Source: an uncultured Porphyromonas sp. (GTDB lineage Bacteria; Bacteroidota; Bacteroidia; Bacteroidales; Porphyromonadaceae). Taken from it: a DNA stretch of 5,942 bases. The stretch is from NCBI GenBank assembly GCA_927910985.1, contig CAKMOP010000262.1:1-5942 (forward strand), given 5' to 3'. Of this stretch, positions 1 to 5,620 are shown piece after piece; the stretch's first letter is position 1, and every line of letters starts with the position of its first letter. The notes beneath the pieces were generated by a model. That model did no database searches. It was not told the origin of the DNA and saw only the letters and a list, made by a program, of their open reading frames with translations. The position numbers and the translations under genes are program-made.

Positions 1-391
1 CTATTCGTACCATCATCACCCACTCGCAGTTCTCCGACCAGGGGACGGTCGACTTGATGCTACGCGCCGCATCGTCGGGGGGAGCGTCTCCATCGAGCGC
101 CGTGAGCTCACCCCTGAGCTGATCCTCGACACTGTCTGCTCCGTCTATGGAGTAGAGAAGGCACAGCTCCGCACCCCTTCTCGCAAGGCGGTCTTAGCCC
201 TCCCCCGTCAGGTAGTGATGTACTTGGTCAAGAAGCACACCAGCGCCTCGTACAATATGATTGCGCAGCTGCTCAACCGCAACGACCACACGACCATCAT
301 GCACGGCTGCAAGACCATCGAAGGACGCATCGCAATCGAGCCTTCGCTCAAAGCACGCATCGAGCAGATCGAGCAGGAGCTCCTCGGATAG
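1..391 (+). CDS. dnaA: Chromosomal replication initiator DnaA, C-terminal part (5' truncated by window edge, apparent frameshift)
   Basis: DnaA binds DnaA boxes at oriC and opens the duplex to start replication. The window holds the last part of the ATPase lid (IRTIITHSQFSDQ from base 3, aligning with the LEGALNRVIANANFTG region of E. coli DnaA) and the whole of domain IV, the helix-turn-helix DNA-binding domain: LTPELILDTVCSVYGVEKAQL, then LPRQVVMYLVKKHT and the signature helix NRNDHTTIMHGCKTIE at 275-322, ending at TAG 389-391. By alignment from memory, the equivalents of E. coli R399, R407, Q408, H434, T435 and T436 are kept, but the GGR before DHTT is NRN. Bases 3-77 read in frame 3 and bases 80-391 in frame 2; the switch falls at the G6 run 77-82, where one extra G would restore a continuous protein. 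The upstream frame otherwise stops near base 122. An essential gene broken this way suggests a sequence error. Identity is very secure. Confidence 0.95.
   Translation, partial: YSYHHHPLAVLRPGDGRLDATRRIVGGSVSIERRELTPELILDTVCSVYGVEKAQLRTPSRKAVLALPRQVVMYLVKKHTSASYNMIAQLLNRNDHTTIMHGCKTIEGRIAIEPSLKARIEQIEQELLG
77..82 (+). other. Apparent -1 frameshift site in dnaA (G6 run)
   Basis: Frame 3 codes for the end of DnaA domain III up to here, and frame 2 codes for domain IV from here on. One extra G in this six-G run joins them into SSGGSVSIERRELTPE without a stop. In the upstream frame the site reads TCG GGG GGA, so G GGG GGA also fits the -1 slippery heptamer pattern X XXY YYZ. A deletion in the read consensus or a real mutation cannot be distinguished from the sequence alone; error is more likely because dnaA is essential. 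Confidence 0.85.
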
Positions 392-404
392 CCACTTCAC
401 ACAC

Positions 405-456
405 AAAAGCCACACGGGCGGCACCTCATCAGTGAGGTACCGCCCGTGTGGCTTTT
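405..456. terminator. Strong bidirectional hairpin terminator between convergent dnaA and the peptidase gene
   Basis: Inverted repeat with 24-nt arms at 405-428 and 433-456 around a 4-nt loop (TCAG). Only one position is not Watson-Crick (C/A on the plus transcript, G-U wobble on the minus). The arms begin with AAAA and end with TTTT, so a transcript from either strand gets a GC-rich stem with a flanking U run. It lies 13 nt after the dnaA stop and 37 nt after the stop of the minus-strand peptidase gene (494), exactly where a shared terminator for two convergent transcripts is expected. Confidence 0.9.
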
Positions 457-493
457 ACTTATCCTTAGAGCGAAAGAGCTGTAGCAAGCCCAC

Positions 494-979
494 CTACCAT
501 CCCCAGCGGAAGAGGGTACGGCGATAGACGGCCAAGCACAAGCGACGCAGGAAGTCGCAGTTCGGCCACAGACGATCATAGCACCACCAGAGCCGTGAGC
601 CGTACTGGATGATGCGCTTACCCCGATGGACGCACTTCACTTCGGCCAAGATTTGCTCCCGTGTACACTGCTCGCGCTGGTAGGGATTACCATCACCACG
701 TAGCGTGAAGACCTCCCCGTCAATGCGTTCGACACGATGCACCAAATAGCCACGATCAATATGTGCTAAGACAATACGTCCGACCTGAAAGGAGTCTTCT
801 TCCAATGGAGAGAGTACGATCGTATCTGCTCCACCTCGGATAAAGGGGCGCATACTCGACCCACGAGGCAGGATACGCGGGTGCTTCCCCTCCGCTATAC
901 GACTTAGAATCTCGCTGAAGAAGGCTTCGCTCCTCATACGGAGCTGCTTCTGGGTGTACGTTTCGGCTATAGAAGGCAT
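494..979 (-). CDS. S24/S26-family serine peptidase, signal-peptidase-like, no membrane anchor
   Basis: A 161-aa protein. RGSSMRPFI (residues 39-47) is the nucleophile box of the S24/S26 (LexA/signal peptidase) clan, with Ser42 before Met as the expected nucleophile. Then come VGRIVLAHID (66-75), the HRV box (His81) and GDGN (95-98). The Ser box, HR(V/I) and GD(A/G)N combination resembles the SipW/ER-type signal peptidases, which use a Ser/His pair, more than the Ser/Lys LexA or bacterial Lep type; that assignment is inference. No N-terminal hydrophobic helix is visible before Ser42, so it is probably cytosolic or peripheral, unlike a housekeeping signal peptidase. The C-terminus is rich in Trp, Arg, Cys and Tyr and may touch the membrane surface. 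It begins 18 nt after the HprK-like kinase gene and is the last gene before the hairpin at 405-456. Substrate unknown. Start ATG 979 gives a full family-length N-terminus. Confidence 0.85.
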   Translation of the reverse strand: MPSIAETYTQKQLRMRSEAFFSEILSRIAEGKHPRILPRGSSMRPFIRGGADTIVLSPLEEDSFQVGRIVLAHIDRGYLVHRVERIDGEVFTLRGDGNPYQREQCTREQILAEVKCVHRGKRIIQYGSRLWWCYDRLWPNCDFLRRLCLAVYRRTLFRWGW

Positions 980-997
980 CGTTTACGTTGTTCGCTC

Positions 998-1876
998 TTA
1001 GGCCAAGAGAGACTGAGTCAAGCGCACAGCTTCCTCGTCGGGACGGCAATCCAGTCGATAGACGGGGATAGATCCCAAGACATCCGCCACCGTATCGAAG
1101 GTCGCCAGATGGCGCACCTTGTCTGAGTGCAGGAAAGCCGAAGAGGAGTAAATCGAATCAAAGCTATCACGGCCACGGAGCTTCGTGAGCTTATTCTCGG
1201 GGCTTTGGTAGAGGTGCACAAACGCTACGACCTCAGCAGAAGCATTTCGGTAGCAAGGGGTACTTCCACTCCAAGGGCATCCGAAGACACGCACCGAGCC
1301 ATCTTCCATCAGGCGTACAATAGGTTCGTCATCATTCAGCAGGCGTGCCCCGGGGACGAACTGACGCCAGAGTCGGCTGTGCGTACTCTTCCCCGTACCA
1401 CTCGTTCCCAAGAAGAGCAACGCTCTTCCATCGACCTCAGTCACCGACGCGTGCACCTTCAGCATCCGATGGGGGGCAATAGCCACGCCGTAGACAATCA
1501 TAATAAGGCGGTTGATGAAGAAGGCTGCCGAGGGATCATCCAGCAGGACATCCGACAGGACCTCCCTCCACTCACGGTCAATATGCATCACATGGGTACG
1601 CTGACGTATCGTCATCTCCAGGCGAATTCCCCCTTCGGGAAGCTTATAAACTCGTGCACGGACTCCTTCAGAGAGCTTATCTTCGAGCAGGGTCTTAGGC
1701 TGCGCAGAGGTTAAATCCACCCCTCCACGGAAGGTAAAGAGCGGTGTCACCCCCTCAGGGATAGCAGGGCACAAGAAGGGCTCGTAGTTTGGAAGGAGTT
1801 CACGCGTGACCTCTGGTACTGGAGAATAGAGGAGAATATACTCTTCGGCGATACGATAAATGAGTGGTGCGTCCAT
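998..1876 (-). CDS. HPr kinase/phosphorylase-like P-loop kinase (HprK-like), substrate unknown
   Basis: A 292-aa protein whose C-terminal half resembles the catalytic domain of HPr Ser kinase/phosphorylase: a His after a beta strand (LKVHAS, His142), Walker A GTSGTGKS (157-164), an acidic pair in LLNDDEPIV (Asp182/183, like the ADD motif after the P-loop of HprK), then FGCPWSG (198-204). The first ~130 residues are not recognised and lack the N-terminal domain of true HprK. Proteins of this kind are sometimes labelled phosphoenolpyruvate carboxykinase because of the shared P-loop fold; nothing here supports that activity. HprK-like kinases also occur in peptide-modification clusters, for example those phosphorylating a Ser of lasso peptides. 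The gene is 18 nt downstream of the glycosyltransferase and 18 nt upstream of the S24/S26 peptidase, pointing to co-expression. No PTS HPr gene is in view. Kinase-fold call firm, biological role open. Confidence 0.85.
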   Translation of the reverse strand: MDAPLIYRIAEEYILLYSPVPEVTRELLPNYEPFLCPAIPEGVTPLFTFRGGVDLTSAQPKTLLEDKLSEGVRARVYKLPEGGIRLEMTIRQRTHVMHIDREWREVLSDVLLDDPSAAFFINRLIMIVYGVAIAPHRMLKVHASVTEVDGRALLFLGTSGTGKSTHSRLWRQFVPGARLLNDDEPIVRLMEDGSVRVFGCPWSGSTPCYRNASAEVVAFVHLYQSPENKLTKLRGRDSFDSIYSSSAFLHSDKVRHLATFDTVADVLGSIPVYRLDCRPDEEAVRLTQSLLA

Positions 1877-1894
1877 AATGTGAAATCCAATAGT

Positions 1895-2869
1895 TTAATG
1901 TGATGCAGGGAGGATATATCTCTTGAGAGCAAGGAAAAGACGAGGGCAGGATAAGAAAAAGCCACGGCGCAATCGTTCACTCACCCCACCCTCAGGGTAA
2001 CTGAGTGAGCGCAATCGCTTGGCATAGGGTCGGAGCTTCGCCTCCAAGTCGGGAGCCAACTGGCGATGACGCATAGCCCACAGCGAGAAGATGAGCAAGC
2101 GACGATAAAGCGTCTCGTGCAGGAGCGGTCGTACGTGTGGGGCGACTTCATCCACCACAGGCATAAGGTCTAAGAGGTTCTCAAAGAGGAAGACCAAGCG
2201 ATGATCATAGACCTCCGTAATGCTCCCCGCACGGCCGACACGATAGTTGTAGGTGAGCCAAGACATATAGCGGTAGTGATGGGCACGCATCAAAGCTTCG
2301 AAGACAAAGGGGGTATCTTCGTAGGGGCGTCCCACGGGGAAGCGCAACTGCCCCATCGTCGCCGTACGAAAAATCTTTCCCCAAGCCATCCCTGTCACTC
2401 CTGAGAGCAGAGCCAACTTGCCGAGGGCTTCCTCTCCAGTCAGCTCCTCGCCTTGTGCCAAGACGACACGCTCTTCTCCCGTACGACAATTGACCTCGGT
2501 ATAGCCCAACTCCAAGACATCAATGAGCGGGTGCGCCACCAAAAGCGCCATCGGCTGAGCCAACGCCTCGGGCGCAAGCCAGTCATCCGAATCCACGAAG
2601 AAGAAGAACTCGCCGCGCATCTGCTCCATCGCTACATTGCGTGCCGCCGAAAGGCCTGCATTCGCCTGGCGTATGAGGCGAATACGCTTATCACGCTGCG
2701 CATAGGCATCACACAGTGCACCGCTCTCGTCCGTCGAACCATCATCGACCAGCAGCACCTCGAGCTCCGTATAGGATTGGCTCAAGATAGAGTCCAAGCA
2801 CTGTGCTAAGTAGGGGGCTACATTATACACAGGGACAATGACCGAGAGTAGCGGCGTAGAGTGGCTCAT
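1895..2869 (-). CDS. Family 2 (GT-A fold) glycosyltransferase
   Basis: From the preferred ATG at 2869 this is a 324-aa enzyme that would transfer a sugar from a nucleotide-sugar donor, probably on the cytoplasmic face during surface-polysaccharide synthesis. The GT2 N-terminal domain is complete: LLSVIVPVYNV (7-17), VDDGSTD (41-47), NAGLSAARN (70-78) and the metal-binding DSDDW (93-97). Further on are MAWGKIFR (161-168) and YED (183-185, likely catalytic base), typical of capsule/LPS GT2 enzymes. No long membrane helix is seen. An in-frame ATG at 2932 would add 21 residues (MPKTSATLLYY...), but GT2 proteins normally begin just before the SVIVPVYN strand, so 2869 is favoured. First gene of a likely three-gene operon; the next gene starts 18 nt after its TAA. 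Donor and acceptor sugars cannot be read from the sequence. Confidence 0.93.
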   Translation of the reverse strand: MSHSTPLLSVIVPVYNVAPYLAQCLDSILSQSYTELEVLLVDDGSTDESGALCDAYAQRDKRIRLIRQANAGLSAARNVAMEQMRGEFFFFVDSDDWLAPEALAQPMALLVAHPLIDVLELGYTEVNCRTGEERVVLAQGEELTGEEALGKLALLSGVTGMAWGKIFRTATMGQLRFPVGRPYEDTPFVFEALMRAHHYRYMSWLTYNYRVGRAGSITEVYDHRLVFLFENLLDLMPVVDEVAPHVRPLLHETLYRRLLIFSLWAMRHRQLAPDLEAKLRPYAKRLRSLSYPEGGVSERLRRGFFLSCPRLFLALKRYILPASH

Positions 2870-3001
2870 CAAATCAGGGCGAAAAATACGGATTGTGGCG
2901 TAGTAAAGCAGTGTCGCAGACGTCTTGGGCAAAGCAGAATCACGTGGTCAAGCTATCCAACAGACTCCATTGTCCTTCAGAGCGAGGAGCGTGAGTGCAA
3001 G

Positions 3002-3103
3002 CACCTATATAAGTTGGTCATCCGAGCACTATTGGTCACGGTGCCGACCAATAGAGGTTCAGACTCATTCCTATATTGGTAGGGCGACTGACCTATATAG
3101 GTC
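3002..3103. repeat. Five 14-bp palindromic repeats at exact 22-bp spacing (probable operator array)
   Basis: The perfect palindrome GACCTATATAGGTC lies at 3090-3103. Degenerate copies lie at 3002-3015 (11/14 matches), 3024-3037 (10/14), 3046-3059 (11/14) and 3068-3081 (10/14). Centres are 3008.5, 3030.5, 3052.5, 3074.5 and 3096.5, each 22 bp apart, close to two helical turns. The flanking 22-bp steps (2980-2993 and 3112-3125) do not match (6/14 and 4/14), so the array has defined ends. The 8-nt spacers (3016-3023, 3038-3045, 3060-3067, 3082-3089) are unlike each other, so the motif rather than a simple 22-bp minisatellite appears conserved. The array ends 132 nt before the glycosyltransferase start. 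Reading it as a cooperative binding site for a dimeric regulator is inference. Confidence 0.75.
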
Positions 3104-3115
3104 TGCACCTACCAT

Positions 3116-3140
3116 AAAAGATCGCTCGCAGCGAGGGCGA
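3116..3140 (-). terminator. Candidate intrinsic terminator downstream of wzc
   Basis: On the minus-strand transcript, CTCG and CGAG pair around a CTG loop. The outer TCG and CGA extend the stem across a CC bulge (3122-3140), and TCTTTT follows at once (3121-3116). The stem is short but GC-rich and the U run is well placed. It lies about 85 nt after the wzc stop and just before the palindrome array, so it would separate wza-wzc transcription from the next operon. Confidence 0.45.
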
Positions 3141-3180
3141 CTACCACTCGAAGCAATTAAGTGGAGGGAGTAAGAATGAG

Positions 3181-3215
3181 CGCCCACCCCAACCTCTTGT
3201 GGGTAGGAGTGGGCG
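3181..3215 (-). terminator. Candidate hairpin just after the wzc stop
   Basis: Arms 3181-3190 and 3206-3215 pair over 10 bp (one G-U on the minus transcript) around a 15-nt loop, starting 10 nt past the wzc stop codon. The following minus-strand sequence (CTCATTCTTACT) is only weakly U-rich, so it may be a 3'-end stabilising stem acting with the hairpin at 3116-3140 rather than a terminator on its own. Confidence 0.45.
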
Positions 3216-3224
3216 TGTACGCGA

Positions 3225-5608
3225 TTAGCGACGGATACCTAAGCGGCGCAGAAGGCTTTTCTTCTTCTTGTTGCCATAGCCGTAACCATAGCCATAACCA
3301 TAGCCGTAGCCATAACCGTAACCATAGCCGTGACCACCTTCAGAAGCACCATTCAGTACGATCGACATATTCTTGAGGATATGTTCATCGTAGAGACGCT
3401 GCAGCTCGGGGAGTGCGCGGCGGTCGAGCTTACCAGCACGCAGGACGAAGATCGTCAGGTCTGCGATGCGGTTAGCGATGGCGGCATCTGCGACACTACC
3501 GAAGGGCACGTTGTCGAAGAGGACGAAGTCAAAGCGTTCGGACAAGAGCGCAGCCAGCTCATCCAAGCGATCTCCTAAGAGCAGCTCGGCAGGATTAGGA
3601 GGCACAGCTCCCGAAGCAATTACCGAGAGCTTAGGCGCATTCGGAGCCTTCTTGAGGATCTGCTCCAGCTGCACCTGTCTATTGGCTAAGTATTCAGTAG
3701 CGCCCATACCAGCGACACCGACGCGGCGAGAGAGGGTACCCTTACGCAGGTCAAGGTCTACCAGCACGACACTATAACCTGAGAAGGTCAGCGTCTGTGC
3801 CAAGTTATAGGAGACATAGGACTTACCAGCAGACTCACCGAAGGAGGTGAAGATCACCTTCTTGGCAGCCTGGTCTCCCGTACCGATCATAAAGCGCATA
3901 TTCTCACGCAGGACACGGAAGGCTTCAGAGGTCTCGTCACCACCCTGCTCACGTACGCCCTTAGTACGGCCCTTACCTCGTCCTTCTTCCTTTGGAATAT
4001 CCCCAAGGAAGGGAATCGACGTACGATCCATAATCTCCTTACGAGTGCGGATCTTATTATCTACCAAGAGACGGAGAATGAGAAAGACGGAGGGCAATAC
4101 CAAGCCGATTAGTATAGCGATCAGAATGACACGGACCGTGTTGGGGCTGACAGGACCCGAAGGAGCATCATCCATATCCAAGACATAGACGCTATCCTGC
4201 GTCATAGCCTGACGGAGGGCATACTCTTCGCGCTTATTCAGCAGCTCGGTATAGAGTCGCTGACGGATCTCTAAGCGACGATCAATATCCGCCTTCTCAC
4301 GGCCCTTGTTCGATACTTCAGGGAGCTTGGAGAGCAGCGAAGACTGATCTCCCTGCGTATCCTTGAGGCGGATGCGCAGAACCTCCGCCTGCTGATTCAG
4401 ACTCTCTATGGCATTGCGTCTCAGCTGAGAGAGCGCATTGTCATACTCAGCGATGCGGGGTTTTCGGTACTTCCGCCAGCCCCTTCGACCAACTTATCAC
4501 GCTGCGCCTTGAGCTGGTTGTACTGAGTGATATAGCCATCGAGCGCTGGGTCAGGAGCCCCGACATTAAGGGGCAAATAGCCATTCTTACGACGTGAGCT
4601 ATTCAGCTCGGAGAGCATATAAGAGATAAGCTTGAGCTGCGTCTCTATTTGGAGCGCTTGGGTCTCATTCTCTACCGAACGACTATTATATCTCCCGACC
4701 TTATCCTCAAAGTTCAGGGTCTGGTTATTCATCAAGAAGCGCTCCATATCTCCCTCGACCAGGCCGAGCTCCTTGCTCAAAGCAGCCAGACGCTCGTTGA
4801 CGAAGTCGGCGGTATTCTTAGCCACCTGATTACGCATAGCGATCTCTTCTTGGTTATAGGCTGCTACCTGAGCCAAGAGAATATCTAACGCACGCTTCTT
4901 GGTACGGTCTTGCAAATAAACGGTCAAGGTCGAGGATCTATTCCCCGCTTGATTCATAGTAATTGCGTGCTGGTAATAGCGGACCGTCTGAGAGAATGGC
5001 GCACGGGAGACTTCGATGCGCTTATATTCCCAAGGAGCTGTATAGTTCTGGTTAGGCTCGATAATGAACTGCTCTTCGCCAAGTCGCACAGGGACATTAA
5101 GAGGGACGATCTGCTCTCTTCCCGTCTCCTTGGGAATAACTGAGACGTGCCCCGCATCACGGAAGCTCACTTCAAATGAGCTGCTTCGCTCCAACGTATC
5201 CAAGAACTTCATCGAGAAGGGAGCCTCATTATAGAGCTCCAGAGTACGCAACCCCTTCTTTACATTATAGAAGACATTAGCATTAGCCATCCTAACTGTA
5301 CGCTCGAGGACACGACGAGAGATCAGCTGCATCTGCTCGTTATCCATATTGAGGCGAGAAGAGCGCATATAGCGCAGCACCTCCACATCCATCATCGCAC
5401 GCTCAGTAGCATCCTTGAAGAAAATCTTGACCGAGGACTCATAGACGTAGGGCTCTTTGGCGGTACGATATAGAGCGATAGCTACGACTCCTGCGATACA
5501 GACCAGATATAGCCACCAGAAGCGTAGTAGGTAAAAGAATATATCTAATAGGTTGACCTCAGAGGTTTTCTCTGCTGGGGCTTTCGTTCGATTCTCTTGA
5601 GTAGACAT
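3225..5608 (-). CDS. wzc: Wzc-type polysaccharide co-polymerase / bacterial tyrosine kinase (apparent frameshift)
   Basis: Inner-membrane protein that controls polysaccharide chain length and export and autophosphorylates on a Tyr tail. Joining two frames gives 794 aa, a normal family length. The N-terminal part has a Wzz domain with TM1 at 26-48, a long periplasmic coiled-coil region (~240-470), the GNVR-type stretch ending LYTELLNKREEYALRQA, and TM2 at 492-515. The cytoplasmic kinase has the EX2RX2R oligomerisation motif EAFRVLR (562-568), Walker A GESAGKS (591-597), Walker A' VVLVDLDLR (614-622) and Walker B FVLFD (695-699). The tail is nine Tyr in strict Gly-Tyr alternation (761-779), then KKKK and a basic end. 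The first frame runs from 5608 to a premature stop at 4421; native sequence resumes from 4457 (RIAEYDNALS...) in another frame to TAA at 3225. The ATG at 4205 is internal, not a real start. Begins 12 nt after wza, so co-transcribed. Confidence 0.93.
3273..3329 (-). repeat. Gly-Tyr codon repeat encoding the Tyr-cluster tail of the BY-kinase
   Basis: Nineteen codons alternate Gly and Tyr (10 Gly, 9 Tyr). Gly uses both GGT and GGC and Tyr uses both TAT and TAC in mixed order, so the DNA is an imperfect hexanucleotide repeat while the protein pattern is perfect. In BY-kinases a C-terminal Tyr cluster is the autophosphorylation target and the substrate of the matching phosphatase; that role here is by family analogy. 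Confidence 0.9.
4457..4460 (-). other. Apparent -1 frameshift site in wzc (C4 on the coding strand)
   Basis: In the upstream frame the site reads GAA AAC CCC GCA and runs to a stop at 4421. One extra C gives AAC CCC CGC ATC, and the frame then encodes 84 coiled-coil/GNVR residues without a stop, leading directly into the kinase half. The heptamer A AAC CCC formally fits X XXY YYZ. A one-base deletion, real or from sequencing, is the simplest reading. Confidence 0.88.
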
Positions 5609-5620
5609 AAGTGTTGACTC

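Larger units (their letters stand above)
2870..3224. other. 355-bp intergenic region with terminator hairpins and a phased palindrome array, no gene
   Basis: Between the wzc stop and the glycosyltransferase start no convincing gene is seen; short ORFs lack family features and the plus-strand ones run antisense into flanking genes. In minus-strand order it holds a hairpin at 3181-3215, a second hairpin with a U run at 3116-3140, the five-copy palindrome array at 3002-3103, and about 130 nt of plain leader before the ATG at 2869. The nonamer AGGGCGACT occurs twice (3081-3089, 3134-3142). A Bacteroidota-type -7 element is not clear; TATTTTTC on the minus strand (2881-2888) is a 7/8 match to TAnnTTTG but has no TTTG at the right distance. 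Confidence 0.8.

Noticed and set aside
459..467. DnaA box TTATCCTTA near dnaA as part of an origin
   Set aside because: Two mismatches to TTATCCACA, a single copy, and no AT-rich unwinding region; TTATCC occurs elsewhere in the window by chance.
756..1049. Minus-strand 97-codon frame overlapping the kinase 3' end and the peptidase
   Set aside because: Shadow of the peptidase gene, which carries the Ser and His motifs in its own frame.
1127..1714. Plus-strand open frame of 195 codons inside the HprK-like gene
   Set aside because: It is antisense to a gene with clear P-loop motifs, has no recognisable domain, and its composition is what the opposite strand of a GC-rich gene would give.
998..1876. 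Phosphoenolpyruvate carboxykinase (ATP)
   Set aside because: Only the P-loop fold is shared; size and motifs fit an HprK-like kinase, not a PEP carboxykinase.
494..1876. Lasso peptide or other RiPP cluster
   Set aside because: The kinase type occurs in such clusters, but no precursor, cyclase, PqqD-like protein or transporter can be seen here.
1747..1980. Minus-strand 77-codon frame bridging the glycosyltransferase and kinase genes
   Set aside because: It overlaps both well-supported genes in another frame and shows no family signal.
2881..2888. Bacteroidota -7 promoter element (TATTTTTC) before the glycosyltransferase
   Set aside because: One mismatch to TAnnTTTG, no TTTG at the expected -33 spacing, and it would leave only a few nucleotides of leader.
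2870..2932. Longer glycosyltransferase start at 2932
   Set aside because: The extra 21 residues precede the normal start of the GT2 fold and add no known domain; the ATG at 2869 fits the family.
3002..3103. CRISPR array
   Set aside because: Repeat units of 14 bp with 8-nt spacers are far too short, repeats are degenerate and no cas gene is nearby.
3002..3119. Short minus-strand peptides such as MVGADLYRSVALPI and MTNLYRCLHSRSSL as a repeated leader or precursor peptide
   Set aside because: Their shared LYR/LYW residues are simply the translation of the palindromic repeats; they are 10-14 codons long and have no conserved frame beyond the motif.
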